Shown here one piece after another: positions 1-8,537 of a DNA stretch of 48,913 nucleotides (its first letter is position 1; every line of letters begins with the position of its first letter). Source of the DNA: an uncultured Pseudomonadota bacterium (GTDB lineage Bacteria > Pseudomonadota > Gammaproteobacteria > Burkholderiales > Methylophilaceae); contig CAILXF010000032.1 in NCBI GenBank assembly GCA_903838125.1, positions 1-48,913 of the forward strand. The letters are read 5' to 3'. The notes below the pieces were generated by a model. It was not told the origin of the DNA, did no database searches, and worked only from the letters and a program-made list of their open reading frames with translations. The position numbers were made by a program, and so were the translations under genes.

Positions 1-1
1 A

Positions 2-1381
2 ATTAAATCAGATGAAGCCTTTGATACTGCACGTAACTGCCTAATGGATACTTTAGGTTGTGGCTTTGAAGCCTTAGACTACCCAGCCTGTGTCAAGTTA
101 TTAGGCCCAGTAGTATCTGGCACCATTGTGCCTAACGGCGCAAAGGTACCTGGCACCACTTTCCAGTTAGACCCAATTCTGGCGGCTTTTAATATAGGCG
201 CCATGATACGTTGGTTAGACTTTAACGATACTTGGTTGGCAGCAGAATGGGGTCACCCATCCGACAATCTAGGAGGCATCTTGGCTACAGCGGACTACAT
301 TTCGCGCAAAAATGTTGCTGAAGGAAAAGCCGCACTTACGATTAAGGATGTGCTTACCGCAATGATTAAAGCGCATGAAATTCAAGGCGTACTCGCGCTA
401 GAAAACAGTTTTAATCGTGTAGGTCTGGATCATGTAATTTTGGTAAAAATTGCTTCTACCGCAGTAGTCACTAAGTTATTGGGCGGTAACAAGGAAGATA
501 TTATTAATGCAGTTTCTAATGCCTTTGTTGATGGTCAAAGCTTACGTACTTACAGACACAGCCCAAATACAGGTTCACGAAAATCATGGGCAGCAGGTGA
601 CGCCACTTCACGCGCTGTACGTTTGGCATGGATGACCATGCAAGGTGAAATGGGCTATCCATCAGCCCTAACGGCTAAAACATGGGGCTTTTATGATGTG
701 TTATTTAAAGGTAATAGCTTTAAATTCCAACGTCCATATGGCTCTTATGTAATGGAACAAGTGTTATTTAAAATCTCCTTTCCAGCGGAGTTTCATGCTC
801 AAACCGCGGTGGAATGTGCGATTCAATTGAATGCAAAGGTTGGCACTAAACTACAAACACTAGAACAAATTGCGCAGATCGATAAAATCGTGATTACTAC
901 CCATGAATCTGCAATCCGTATTATTGATAAACAAGGTCCGCTCGATAATCCGGCTGATCGTGACCACTGCATTCAGTACATGTCGGCTATAGGCTTACTT
1001 AAAGGTAACTTAACGGCACAGGATTATGAAGATCATGCTGCAAGTGACCCACGTATTGATGCCATCCGCGACAAAATGGTTTGTGTTGAGAAGGCTGAAT
1101 ACAGCCGTGATTATTTAGATCCAGAAAAACGCTCAATTGCTAATGCTATCCAAATTTTGTTTAAAGATGGCAGTAGCTCTGACAATATTGCTGTGGAGTA
1201 CCCAATCGGTCATCGTCGTCGTCGCGGTCAAGGCATACCAGAACTTGTTAAAAAATTCCAGGTAAACCTAGCGCGTCGTTTTGACGTTAAGAAACAGGCT
1301 GATATTCTGGCATTATGCTTGGATCAGGCCAAGCTAGAAGCTATGCCAGTCAATCAGTTTGTGGATATGTTGGCACTGTAG
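2..1381 (+). CDS. prpD: 2-methylcitrate dehydratase PrpD (5' end outside window)
   Basis: This enzyme dehydrates 2-methylcitrate to 2-methyl-cis-aconitate in the methylcitrate cycle of propionate oxidation. It belongs to the cytoplasmic MmgE/PrpD family. The open frame runs in from the left edge without a stop, and the residues before the first ATG (position 44) continue the family pattern, so that ATG is internal and the true start lies upstream. About 459 codons are present. Family signatures include the DTLGCG segment near the visible N-terminus, the [13 protein letters not shown] stretch and the basic [14 protein letters not shown] segment near the C-terminus. A strong terminator follows, so this is the last gene of its unit. 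Methylotenera-type methylotrophs are known to carry a methylcitrate cycle, which fits the rest of the window. Confidence 0.93.
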   Translation: MKSDEAFDTARNCLMDTLGCGFEALDYPACVKLLGPVVSGTIVPNGAKVPGTTFQLDPILAAFNIGAMIRWLDFNDTWLAAEWGHPSDNLGGILATADYISRKNVAEGKAALTIKDVLTAMIKAHEIQGVLALENSFNRVGLDHVILVKIASTAVVTKLLGGNKEDIINAVSNAFVDGQSLRTYRHSPNTGSRKSWAAGDATSRAVRLAWMTMQGEMGYPSALTAKTWGFYDVLFKGNSFKFQRPYGSYVMEQVLFKISFPAEFHAQTAVECAIQLNAKVGTKLQTLEQIAQIDKIVITTHESAIRIIDKQGPLDNPADRDHCIQYMSAIGLLKGNLTAQDYEDHAASDPRIDAIRDKMVCVEKAEYSRDYLDPEKRSIANAIQILFKDGSSSDNIAVEYPIGHRRRRGQGIPELVKKFQVNLARRFDVKKQADILALCLDQAKLEAMPVNQFVDMLAL

Positions 1382-1405
1382 CCTTAATTTAACATTGCTG
1401 TGAAT

Positions 1406-1439
1406 AAAAGGCCGCACTCAAAAAGTTGCGGCTTTTTTT
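1406..1439 (+). terminator. Rho-independent terminator of prpD
   Basis: GCCGCA at 1411-1416 pairs with TGCGGC at 1427-1432 and is followed directly by seven T residues. The hairpin begins about 25 bases after the prpD stop codon and isolates prpD from the SRP RNA gene downstream. Confidence 0.85.
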
Positions 1440-1551
1440 ATTTAGTTAACCAGATAAAAAACCAATCGATTAATTAGAAACCATTTTTTATAAATATACT
1501 TGGTCTAGAAAATAAGCATGCAAGGATAGCGGTTTAATCTCTAAAGTATTG

Positions 1552-1557
1552 TAAAAT
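1552..1557 (+). promoter_or_regulatory. Probable -10 box of the SRP RNA gene
   Basis: TAAAAT ends seven bases before the first base of the paired 5' end of the SRP RNA, the right distance for a sigma-70 -10 element. I do not see a convincing -35 hexamer at 16-18 bases upstream (the bases there read around CGGTTT), so the call rests on position and the -10 match only. Confidence 0.45.
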
Positions 1558-1564
1558 TACATCT

Positions 1565-1658
1565 GGCGGGCCTCCCCGCATTGTGAAGTAGCCAACCTGG
1601 TCAGATGCGGAAGCAAGCAGCCACAACTATTAAGCAAGTGCCGGGGGCAAGGCTCGCC
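1565..1658 (+). ncRNA. ffs: Signal recognition particle 4.5S RNA (small bacterial type)
   Basis: This is the RNA scaffold that binds Ffh and directs membrane-protein translation to FtsY/SecYEG. The terminal helix forms from GGCGGGCC (1565-1572) and GGCTCGCC (1651-1658) with one G-U pair. The universally conserved Ffh-binding region is recognisable: CTGGTCAG on the 5' side, a GC-closed GGAA tetraloop (TGC-GGAA-GCA) and AAGCAGCC on the 3' side. The distal GTGCCGGGGGC matches the usual GTGCCGGG segment. The length of about 94-97 nt is typical of the short form lacking an Alu domain. Its position directly upstream of dnaX is a common bacterial arrangement. Confidence 0.93.
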
Positions 1659-1659
1659 T

Positions 1660-1677
1660 CTCTTAATAATTTAAGAG
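1660..1677 (+). terminator. Hairpin just after the SRP RNA, possible terminator or processing signal
   Basis: CTCTTAA pairs perfectly with TTAAGAG around a TAAT loop, starting two bases after the last paired base of the 4.5S RNA. There is no U-tract behind it, so it may be a processing or weak termination structure and not a classical intrinsic terminator. Confidence 0.4.
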
Positions 1678-1772
1678 CTACATGTACAGATAGTATGGAC
1701 GCAAACAAATGTTGATTAGCGTCATGTTATAACACCATGATTTAAAGATAAAGTTTGCGCCGGAGTTTCCTT

Positions 1773-1799
1773 ATGAAGTTTTTTGTACAGGTCATATGA
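1773..1799 (+). CDS. Eight-codon leader ORF overlapping the dnaX start
   Basis: An ATG at 1773 opens an ORF for MKFFVQVI. It has a good ribosome-binding site (GGAG at 1762-1765, seven bases ahead of the ATG). Its TGA stop at 1797-1799 overlaps the dnaX ATG at 1796-1798 in an ATGA arrangement, whereas dnaX itself has only a weak AGG upstream. This geometry suggests that ribosomes terminating here re-initiate on dnaX (translational coupling). The peptide has no recognisable regulatory codon run, and chance remains possible. Confidence 0.4.
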   Translation: MKFFVQVI

Positions 1800-3505
1800 G
1801 TTATCAAGTCTTAGCGCGTAAATGGCGTCCAAAATCGTTTGAAACCCTTGTCGGACAAGACCATGTAGTGCGTGCTCTGAGCAACGCATTAGAACAAAAT
1901 CGTCTACATCATGCTTATTTATTTACCGGCACACGAGGTGTTGGAAAAACCACCCTAGCGCGCATATTAGCTAAATCCCTCAATTGTGAAACCGGCATTA
2001 CTGCAAAGCCCTGTGGTGTTTGCAATGCCTGTACTGAAATTGATCGCGGACGCTTTATTGATCTAATTGAAGTTGATGCTGCCAGTAACACGCAAGTAGA
2101 CGCAATGCGCGATCTGCTAGACAACGCCCAATACGCCCCGACAACTGGCCGCTTTAAAGTCTATATTATCGATGAAGTGCACATGCTGTCTAAAAGTGCA
2201 TTTAATGCAATGCTAAAAACGCTGGAAGAGCCACCTGCCCACGTTAAATTTATACTTGCCACAACAGATCCGCAAAAAGTACCTGTCACCGTACTATCAC
2301 GTTGCCTACAATTTAATTTGCGTCAAATGGCTGGCACTTCGATCATTGGCCACTTGCAAAACATATTAGGCCAAGAAAAAATTCCTTACGAAGCCACAGC
2401 ATTAAACTTAATTGCGCGAGCAGCAGATGGCAGTATGCGTGATGCCCTGTCGCTTACTGACCAAGCAATTGCTTACGGAGGCCAAACTGTCAATGAGCTT
2501 GAAGTGCGCGCAATGTTGGGTGCGATTGATCAAAGTTACTTATTTAAGTTGCTGGAAGCCTTGGTAGCCAATAACGGACCAGCCTTAATTGCACAAGCGA
2601 AGAGCATGGAAGAGCGTAGCTTATCTTTTGAAGCTGCGCTTAATGATTTAGCACAACTATTGCACCAGATTGCTGTTGCGCAAACCGTACCTGAAAGCGT
2701 TGCAACAGACTTGCCTGAACGCGATGCATTGTTAAGTCTGGCACAAAAAATTTCAGCGGAAACCTTGCAGCTTTACTACCAAATAGCCCTTTTAGGCCGT
2801 CGCGATATAGGCCTAGCACCAGACGAATTTGCCGGATTTAGCATGAGTCTATTACGCATGCTTGCATTTAGCCCAAACGAATCCATGGTGCAACCAGCTA
2901 TCTCAATCGCGAGCAACCTAATTCCTGCTCAAAAAAAAACTGAGCTGACAACCCCAGTAGCTGAAAAACCGGTAGAAATTCAAACAAAGCAAGTTGAAAT
3001 TGTACCAACAGCGCATGCAATAGCTCCAGGACCGATACAATCAGTCGCTATGGCGTCTATCGTAACCAGGCCAGTAATTGATGCACCTAGTAGCATGGAG
3101 CCTGCACGTACCCCTGAAATCATCAGACATCAATTTAATGGTAATTGGCGCAACTTAGTTGATGAATTAAAATTGGGCTTAGCGCGTGCGTTAGCACAAC
3201 ATTGTGAGTTAATCACTTATGATGAAAACAGCATTTCATTAAGTGTGCCGGAGATGCAAAAGCACTTATTACTACCGAATTATCAAGACAAGCTTGGCAG
3301 TGCTATCGAGCAACACTTCGACAAAAAAATTAAATTGCAATTTAGCATAGGCGGTAGCGGAAATACGCCAGCTAAGCAGATCTCTCATGAAAAAGCACAA
3401 GCGCAAGCAGGCGCTGAAACAGCGATTGAGCAAGATGTATTTGTGCAAGCGTTAATTCAGGACTTTGATGCCACGATTATCCCAAACAGCATCAAACCAA
3501 TCTAA
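1796..3505 (+). CDS. dnaX: DNA polymerase III subunits gamma and tau
   Basis: This is the AAA+ clamp-loader ATPase that loads the beta clamp and, in the long tau form, links polymerase cores to DnaB. The 569-residue frame shows Walker A GTRGVGKT at 45-52, four zinc-binding cysteines (64, 73, 76, 79), Walker B with DEVH at 126-129 and the SRC motif at 168-170. Clamp-loader domains I-III end near residue 375. A low-complexity linker follows, then a C-terminal domain (about 440-569) that would match tau domain V. A run of nine A residues at 2931-2939, just after domain III, is followed by stops in both other frames and may yield a short gamma-like form. It is the first gene of the conserved dnaX-ybaB-recR unit. 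Confidence 0.96.
   Translation: MSYQVLARKWRPKSFETLVGQDHVVRALSNALEQNRLHHAYLFTGTRGVGKTTLARILAKSLNCETGITAKPCGVCNACTEIDRGRFIDLIEVDAASNTQVDAMRDLLDNAQYAPTTGRFKVYIIDEVHMLSKSAFNAMLKTLEEPPAHVKFILATTDPQKVPVTVLSRCLQFNLRQMAGTSIIGHLQNILGQEKIPYEATALNLIARAADGSMRDALSLTDQAIAYGGQTVNELEVRAMLGAIDQSYLFKLLEALVANNGPALIAQAKSMEERSLSFEAALNDLAQLLHQIAVAQTVPESVATDLPERDALLSLAQKISAETLQLYYQIALLGRRDIGLAPDEFAGFSMSLLRMLAFSPNESMVQPAISIASNLIPAQKKTELTTPVAEKPVEIQTKQVEIVPTAHAIAPGPIQSVAMASIVTRPVIDAPSSMEPARTPEIIRHQFNGNWRNLVDELKLGLARALAQHCELITYDENSISLSVPEMQKHLLLPNYQDKLGSAIEQHFDKKIKLQFSIGGSGNTPAKQISHEKAQAQAGAETAIEQDVFVQALIQDFDATIIPNSIKPI
2931..2948 (+). promoter_or_regulatory. Candidate frameshift/slippage site in dnaX
   Basis: Nine consecutive A residues occupy 2931-2939. 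In the -1 frame the next codons are AAC then TGA (2941-2943); in the +1 frame they are CTG, AGC, TGA (2946-2948). A -1 slip after codon 381 would give a 382-residue product that ends at the boundary of clamp-loader domain III, comparable to gamma. Escherichia coli makes gamma by -1 ribosomal frameshifting and Thermus by transcriptional slippage on an A9 run. I see no strong stimulatory stem-loop downstream, which fits slippage better. Confidence 0.55.
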
Positions 3506-3593
3506 GCATGCATATGCTGACTTTATCCGGCATTACGATTAACTAATTTAAAAACCAGTACATACGATAACCTACTATTAAAGGAACTAAAAA

Positions 3594-3902
3594 ATGATGA
3601 AAGGTGGCATGGGTAATTTAATGAAACAAGCCCAACAAATGCAAGCCAATATGCAAAAGGCTCAAGAAGAATTGGCCAGCGTTGAGGTTGAAGGCATCGC
3701 AGCAAACGGCTTGGTAAAAGTACAAATGACCTGCAAAAACGAAGTCAAGCGCGTCACTTTGGATGACAGTGTGATGGACGATAAAGAAACCTTAGAAGAC
3801 CTGCTGGTCATTGCACTAAAAGATGCAACAGCCAAGGCCGAAGCAATTGCCTCTGCGCGCATGTCAAACTACATGCCTGCCGGCATGAAACTACCGTTCT
3901 AA
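3594..3902 (+). CDS. ybaB: YbaB/EbfC family nucleoid-associated protein
   Basis: This is a small DNA-binding dimer found between dnaX and recR in many bacteria. The 102-residue protein has the family layout: a glycine-rich start (MMKGGMGNLMKQAQQMQ), a long amphipathic helix, the GLVKVQMTCKNEVKRVTLDD strand region and a short C-terminal tail rich in A/M/P. An AAAGGA ribosome-binding site lies about eight bases before ATGATG; either ATG could start the protein. It is 88 bases downstream of dnaX and 13 bases ahead of recR, so all three are probably co-transcribed. Confidence 0.94.
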   Translation: MMKGGMGNLMKQAQQMQANMQKAQEELASVEVEGIAANGLVKVQMTCKNEVKRVTLDDSVMDDKETLEDLLVIALKDATAKAEAIASARMSNYMPAGMKLPF

Positions 3903-3915
3903 TAACGCCTCCTAG

Positions 3916-4515
3916 ATGAAAAATCCTCCCGCACTTGAACAGCTAATTGAGAGCTTGCGCTGCCTACCTGGCGTGGGTCCAAAATCTGCACAGCGCATGG
4001 CCTATTATCTATTGCAACGTGATAGAAAAGGGGCGTCTAATATGGCTAACGCGCTCAATAGCGCCCTTGAAGTGGTGGATCACTGTAAGCTATGTAATAA
4101 CTTTAGTGAGCAGCCGATTTGTCCCTTATGTGAGTCCGAGCAGCGCGAAAAAAACTTACTGTGCGTGGTAGAAATGCCGACAGATTTAATGATGCTGGAA
4201 AACACCCAAGCTTATAGTGGTATGTATTTCGTGCTGATGGGCAGACTGTCACCGCTAGATGGCGTAGGACCAAAGGAAATACACCTAGAGAAGCTAATTA
4301 AACGTGCACAGGACGGTGAGGTACAAGAAGTCATTTTAGCGACCAACTACACAGTAGAAGGCGAAGCCACTGCACATTACATTAGCGCTCTACTTCAAGC
4401 GCGCGGTATCAAAACTAGTCGCATTGCGCGTGGCATGCCAATGGGCGGTGAAATTGAATATGTAGATAGTGGCACGCTAGCGCAAGCCATGCTTGAGCGT
4501 CGGAGTCTAATCTAA
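3916..4515 (+). CDS. recR: Recombination mediator RecR
   Basis: RecR works with RecO (and RecF) to load RecA on SSB-coated single-stranded DNA gaps. The 199-residue protein is full length. A helix-hairpin-helix with [17 protein letters not shown] lies near residues 16-33, a C4 zinc finger at C57, C60, C69 and C72, and a Toprim domain from about 80 to 175, ending with the [15 protein letters not shown] segment. It is the last gene of the dnaX-ybaB-recR unit. Its final nine bases overlap the end of the convergent gph gene, so no terminator separates the two. Confidence 0.96.
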   Translation: MKNPPALEQLIESLRCLPGVGPKSAQRMAYYLLQRDRKGASNMANALNSALEVVDHCKLCNNFSEQPICPLCESEQREKNLLCVVEMPTDLMMLENTQAYSGMYFVLMGRLSPLDGVGPKEIHLEKLIKRAQDGEVQEVILATNYTVEGEATAHYISALLQARGIKTSRIARGMPMGGEIEYVDSGTLAQAMLERRSLI

Positions 4516-5169
4516 GTAAGACATCAATTGCATAGGCTTTGTAATCATGGCATCTGCGCCCCACTGCTCAGGTTTATCTGTAATTGCAATATAACCAAAT
4601 AACGCTACGATTGTTTTCATCCCCGCAGCGCGTCCTGCTTGAATATCACGCTCGGCGTCCCCCACATAAATGCATTCTGTGACTAGGCTTGCAGTTTCTG
4701 TACAAGCCATCAATAACGTATCTGGCGCAGGCTTAGGTAGCAAGGCATCATCACCACAGACTAAACACACACAACCCTCATATAAACTAGCGCCACCATG
4801 TTTTACAGCTTTAATTAGATCTACCGAAAAACGGCGAGGCTTATTGGTAACAATGCCCCATTTAATACCTTGCGCATCAAGTTTTGAAAGCAATTCTGAA
4901 ATGCCAGGCAATAAGAATGGATTTTCGGTAAATACAGATTCATATAAGTCTAAATATTCAATACGCAACTTCTCAAAATCAGCATCAGCAGGCGTGATGC
5001 CAAACCCTAACCCCAATAGACCAACCGTTCCATGTGAAGCTACTGGACGTATCATTTCTTGAGCCAAAGCAGGCTTTCCGTGTCGCACAAGCTGCAGATT
5101 CAATGCCACGCCTAAGTCATGTGCGGTATCAACCAACGTGCCATCCAAATCAAATAAGACTAAACTCAT
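4507..5169 (-). CDS. gph: HAD-superfamily phosphoglycolate phosphatase
   Basis: This enzyme is predicted to hydrolyse 2-phosphoglycolate, a product of DNA 3'-end repair or oxygenase side reactions. The 220-residue protein begins with the HAD motif [11 protein letters not shown] (nucleophile D7, acid D9). It continues with the IVTNKP motif II region and the [15 protein letters not shown] motif IV region. The start ATG overlaps the ubiG stop by four bases (ATGA), so the two are translationally coupled. The pairing ubiG-gph is frequent in betaproteobacteria and supports this call over other HAD phosphatases, although substrate specificity cannot be read from sequence alone. Confidence 0.88.
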   Translation of the reverse strand: MSLVLFDLDGTLVDTAHDLGVALNLQLVRHGKPALAQEMIRPVASHGTVGLLGLGFGITPADADFEKLRIEYLDLYESVFTENPFLLPGISELLSKLDAQGIKWGIVTNKPRRFSVDLIKAVKHGGASLYEGCVCLVCGDDALLPKPAPDTLLMACTETASLVTECIYVGDAERDIQAGRAAGMKTIVALFGYIAITDKPEQWGADAMITKPMQLMSYLD

Positions 5170-5891
5170 AGAGGCAATGTGGTATGTATCATGTAATTCA
5201 CAGCCACATCATCACCCAAGGAATAATGCTGCGTAATCGGGTTATAGCTCATGCCACGCATAGAGTGAATATCTAGATTAGCGATTCGTGCCCAGCTTGC
5301 CAGCTCTGAGGGCTTAATAAATTTCGCGTAGTCGTGCGTGCCTTTAGGAAGTAAGTTCAACACATACTCTGCTCCTAGCACCGCAAAGAGATAAGCTTTA
5401 GGATTACGGTTGATCGTTGAGAAAAAGACCGAGCCACCAGGTTTTACTAAGCGAGCACATGCCGTAATAATGGCCGCTGGATCAGGAACATGCTCCAGCA
5501 TTTCCATACAGGTCACCACATCAAAGCTTGCCGACTGTTGGGTTGCTAACTCTTCTACAGCGATATATTGATAGTCAACTTTAGCGCCACTTTCTAGTTG
5601 ATGCAATTTCGCTACATTTAGGGCTTTTTCACCTAGGTCAATGCCTACTACCTCAGCGCCCTTAAAGTACATGGACTCGGACAATATGCCACCACCGCAT
5701 CCTACATCAAGCACACGCTTTCCTTTTAGGCCAATCAAACCGTCTATCCAATTCAATCGGAGCGGGTTAATTGCATGTAAAGGTTTAAATTCGCTATTCT
5801 TGTCCCACCATTTATGCGCTAAATCGCCGAATTTTTGTAACTCTAGTTCGTCTGCGTTCAATGTTTGTACTGCCTTAATTTCGGTTGCCAT
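5166..5891 (-). CDS. ubiG: Ubiquinone biosynthesis O-methyltransferase UbiG
   Basis: This SAM-dependent enzyme carries out both O-methylations of the ubiquinone ring. The 241-residue protein shows the UbiG N-terminal signature [19 protein letters not shown] at 21-39, SAM-binding motif [10 protein letters not shown] at 60-68 and the EMLEHVPDP segment. It sits between the mtaD-like gene, which it overlaps by 34 bases, and gph, which it overlaps by four. All three therefore form one tight operon. AAGGA lies rather far (13 bases) from the ATG, so translation probably depends on coupling to the upstream gene. Confidence 0.95.
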   Translation of the reverse strand: MATEIKAVQTLNADELELQKFGDLAHKWWDKNSEFKPLHAINPLRLNWIDGLIGLKGKRVLDVGCGGGILSESMYFKGAEVVGIDLGEKALNVAKLHQLESGAKVDYQYIAVEELATQQSASFDVVTCMEMLEHVPDPAAIITACARLVKPGGSVFFSTINRNPKAYLFAVLGAEYVLNLLPKGTHDYAKFIKPSELASWARIANLDIHSMRGMSYNPITQHYSLGDDVAVNYMIHTTLPL

Positions 5892-7204
5892 ATATTAATA
5901 ATATCCTTTAATTCTAAGGGCTCTAGATTGGCGTAGACACCATTGCTGTAACGAAGCTCACCTGCTACCCAAGTATGGGTCACATGCTCGCGTCCACAAC
6001 TATAAATCAAATGAGCAATTGGATCATAATAAGGAGTTATAGCAACATCATCTAGTCGTACGGCGGCTAAATCGGCTAGTTTACCTACTTCAATAGATCC
6101 GATCTGATGCTCCAAGCCCAAGGCCTTGGCAGCGTTAATAGTCGCCATATCTAGTGCCTGCTGCGCAGGAACTGCGCTCGCATTCTCGCTAACACCCTTA
6201 GCCAACAGCGCACTTAAACGCATTTCAGCAAACATATCTAAACGATTATTACTGGCAGCACCATCGGTGCCCAAGCCAACATTAACGCCTTTAGCCAGCA
6301 ACTGCGCTACTGGCGCAATGCCGCTAGCGAGCTTCAAATTTGAGTTTGGGCAGTGCGCAATATGGCAACCATATTCTGCTAATAGTTCAATTTCATTCGG
6401 TAGTAAATGTACACCATGGGCAGCGACTAAATTAGGGCCTAACAAGCCTAACTGAAGCATTCTTTGCATAGGTCTAACACCATACTGCGAAACAGACTGC
6501 GCAATTTCATCGCGCGTTTCGTGTAAATGTATATGTATGCCCAGACCCAGTTGTTCAGCGTAAGTGATGACAGTTTCAAAGGTTTGATTGGAAACTGTGT
6601 AAGGTGCATGTGGAGCGATTGAAGAACTAATTAATACATTATTACGCCAGCTATCATGCGCAGCGAACCCTTTTTGTAAATAGTCATCAGCATCAGTAGC
6701 GTAGGCTGATGGAAATTCAAGCACCAACAAACCCAAATTAGCACGCATCCCCGCTTGGCTTGCTGCCATTGCCGTCGCCTGCGGATAGAAATACATATCG
6801 TTAAAACAAGTAATACCGCCACTCAACATTTCGGCACACGCCAATAAAGTCGCGTCATGTACATAACGTTCAGACACCAATGCTTGCTCAGCCGGCCATA
6901 TATGGTCGTTAAGCCACTCCATTAAGGGTAAATCATCAGCAATACCACGCATTAAATTCATTGCTGCATGGCTATGCAGGTTAATCAAGCCAGGAATTAA
7001 GACATGTTCATCCAAACAAATGGTGCTATTCGCTAAGTATTGTTGCCTAGCCTCTGCTATAGGCAGTATCGCTATAATAATTCCTGCTTGTATAACAAGT
7101 GCATATTGTTCGAGTAAAGGTTGCTGTGGGTTGACAGTAGCAATCCAGCGAGCTTCTATGATCAAGTCAACACTGCTCGTTGTTGGAGGATTTTTGTTAG
7201 TCAT
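5858..7204 (-). CDS. mtaD: TRZ/ATZ-family amidohydrolase, probable 5-methylthioadenosine/S-adenosylhomocysteine deaminase
   Basis: This protein is predicted to deaminate 5'-methylthioadenosine or S-adenosylhomocysteine, a SAM-recycling step. The 448-residue protein is a cyclic amidohydrolase with the metal site H-x-H in [16 protein letters not shown] (H77, H79), later HIHLHE and [12 protein letters not shown], and the [12 protein letters not shown] metal/substrate segment. The frame opens at a TTG (7219), but the ATG at 7204 is the more usual start. Its companions ubiG and gph make this the standard betaproteobacterial mtaD-ubiG-gph cluster, and MTA/SAH removal next to a SAM methyltransferase makes sense. 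Other aminohydrolase substrates cannot be excluded. Confidence 0.85.
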   Translation of the reverse strand: MTNKNPPTTSSVDLIIEARWIATVNPQQPLLEQYALVIQAGIIIAILPIAEARQQYLANSTICLDEHVLIPGLINLHSHAAMNLMRGIADDLPLMEWLNDHIWPAEQALVSERYVHDATLLACAEMLSGGITCFNDMYFYPQATAMAASQAGMRANLGLLVLEFPSAYATDADDYLQKGFAAHDSWRNNVLISSSIAPHAPYTVSNQTFETVITYAEQLGLGIHIHLHETRDEIAQSVSQYGVRPMQRMLQLGLLGPNLVAAHGVHLLPNEIELLAEYGCHIAHCPNSNLKLASGIAPVAQLLAKGVNVGLGTDGAASNNRLDMFAEMRLSALLAKGVSENASAVPAQQALDMATINAAKALGLEHQIGSIEVGKLADLAAVRLDDVAITPYYDPIAHLIYSCGREHVTHTWVAGELRYSNGVYANLEPLELKDIINIWQPKLRQYKH

Positions 7205-7220
7205 ACGCCATTCTACCAAT

Positions 7221-7245
7221 AAAAAAGCCCCGTTTTAACGGGGCT
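7221..7245 (-). terminator. Terminator of the ompA-like gene, abutting the mtaD start
   Basis: GCCCCGTT (7227-7234) pairs with AACGGGGC (7237-7244). Read on the minus strand the stem is followed by six T residues (7226-7221). It lies about 45 bases after the OmpA stop codon and ends only about 16 bases before the mtaD ATG. The mtaD-ubiG-gph unit must therefore use readthrough or a start site in or upstream of the hairpin. Confidence 0.85.
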
Positions 7246-7289
7246 CTAGTTTTACTACTTAAAATTAACTTAAATAGGGTTGCAACTCA

Positions 7290-8384
7290 CTAATCGCAAC
7301 CAGATTTATGTTGCTCTTGGGCATAAATCACAACTCTACGGTTAGGCTGTAAGCATTCGATTGCTGCTTTACCCTTAACACCTTTGCACTCAACCACTGG
7401 TTCAGATTTACCCTTACCGACCGCTTTTAAACGACTAGAATCTATACCCTTAGTGACGATATAGGCTTTAACTGCATTTGCACGACGCTCTGATAGTTTT
7501 AAATTGTAATCTTCTGAACCGATACGATCAGTGTGTCCTGCCACTATCACTAATTCAAACTCTGGATGTGCTATCAACTTAGCGGCAACTTCATCAAGCA
7601 CAGGTTTAGCTTCATCTTGCAACTTATATTTATCAAAACCAAATAATTTTTCAGCTGATATCGTAATTGTTTCAAAGTTTGGTTTACATGCTTCTACAAC
7701 AGGTAAAGGCTCTGGTGCAGCTACCACCGCAGGAGCAACTACTGGTACTGCAACAGGTTCTGGTGTTGCAACAACAGGCATTGGCGCTGGGGCACCAAAA
7801 CGGAAAATACCGCCTATGCTAACCAAAGTATTGCCCACCACACCATCGCTATCAAAGCTAGTGCCTACAGCCCTAGCGCTTGAACGACTCCATTGCTGAC
7901 GCACGTCAGCTTGGATCCCGAATGAATCAGTAAATAAATATTGTGCCCCGACACCGACACCTGCTAACCAAGAGGTATGACTTTTATCTTGAAGGCCAAT
8001 AATACCGGAGTAATCTACATTGTTGTGTGCTACACCCAAACCAGCCAACAGAAATGGACGGAATTTATCACGACTCAACATATATAGTGCATCAAGGCCA
8101 ACAGTAGTTTGTTTGTAATGACCGCTTGCACCAGCAATGCCAGTACTTTGGTTTGCTTGATTGTAACCTATGCCACCTTGAATATCCCAACTAGGGCTCA
8201 ACTCTTTACCTAACTTAATAAAGGCACCACCACCATCATTAGCCTTTAAATCATTATCTGTAGACATGTAACTAACGCCAGGTACGGCATACCAAGCGCC
8301 TTCAAATGCCTCTTCTGCGTATGCAGCGCAAGCTACAAAGCCTAAGCTTGCAGCTACAGCGATATTAAGGATATTTCTTTTCAT
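7290..8384 (-). CDS. OmpA/OprF-family outer-membrane protein
   Basis: This is an abundant-type outer-membrane protein with an N-terminal eight-stranded barrel and a periplasmic peptidoglycan-binding domain. The start is the ATG at 8384, preceded by AGGAG at a seven-base spacing; the longer frame from 8447 would run through the promoter. The 364-residue product has a signal peptide (MKRNILNIAVAASLGFVACAAYA, cut before EE) and a barrel to about residue 195. A proline/valine/alanine linker follows, then an OmpA C-terminal domain with the diagnostic GHTDRIGSEDYNLKLSERRANAV segment. Two late cysteines in the VVECKGVKGKAAIEC stretch recall OprF-type domains. It has its own promoter and terminator. 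Confidence 0.9.
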   Translation of the reverse strand: MKRNILNIAVAASLGFVACAAYAEEAFEGAWYAVPGVSYMSTDNDLKANDGGGAFIKLGKELSPSWDIQGGIGYNQANQSTGIAGASGHYKQTTVGLDALYMLSRDKFRPFLLAGLGVAHNNVDYSGIIGLQDKSHTSWLAGVGVGAQYLFTDSFGIQADVRQQWSRSSARAVGTSFDSDGVVGNTLVSIGGIFRFGAPAPMPVVATPEPVAVPVVAPAVVAAPEPLPVVEACKPNFETITISAEKLFGFDKYKLQDEAKPVLDEVAAKLIAHPEFELVIVAGHTDRIGSEDYNLKLSERRANAVKAYIVTKGIDSSRLKAVGKGKSEPVVECKGVKGKAAIECLQPNRRVVIYAQEQHKSGCD

Positions 8385-8422
8385 GACATTGCTCCTAACA
8401 ATTATGCTAAATTTTAAAACTA

Positions 8423-8451
8423 ATAATATTAATGTGATGTTACCCACTCAA
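8423..8451 (-). promoter_or_regulatory. Sigma-70 promoter of the ompA-like gene
   Basis: On the minus strand TTGAGT (8451-8446) is separated by exactly 17 bases from TATTAT (8428-8423). Transcription would begin near 8416, giving a leader of about 30 bases that contains the AGGAG ribosome-binding site. The position also excludes the upstream start codon of the open frame. Confidence 0.7.
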
Positions 8452-8459
8452 GGCTATAA

Positions 8460-8493
8460 GTGCAAACTTCTTTTAATGAATACGTATTTGCAC
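8460..8493. repeat. Inverted repeat upstream of the ompA-like promoter
   Basis: GTGCAAA (8460-8466) and TTTGCAC (8487-8493) form seven-base inverted arms separated by 20 bases, just upstream of the -35 box. It could be an activator site or part of the end of the mfnB transcript; there is no U-tract for a terminator. Confidence 0.35.
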
Positions 8494-8537
8494 GTATATA
8501 GAATTCCTATTATTTAGATAATATTTTTAAAAAAGAT

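Noticed and set aside
1441-1551. Further RNA gene or ORF between prpD terminator and SRP RNA
   Set aside because: AT-rich sequence with no stable structure or ORF that I could support.
4670-5062. 130-residue plus-strand ORF opposite gph
   Set aside because: Lies wholly inside the well-supported HAD phosphatase gene; no recognisable protein features.
7531-7899. 122-residue plus-strand ORF opposite the OmpA-like gene
   Set aside because: A low-complexity Gly/Thr/Ala-rich translation, the antisense image of the Pro/Val/Ala linker of the porin.
8385-8447. 21-residue N-terminal extension of the OmpA-like protein
   Set aside because: It would place the start inside the -35/-10 promoter and in front of a standard signal peptide; the ATG at 8384 has a strong AGGAG.
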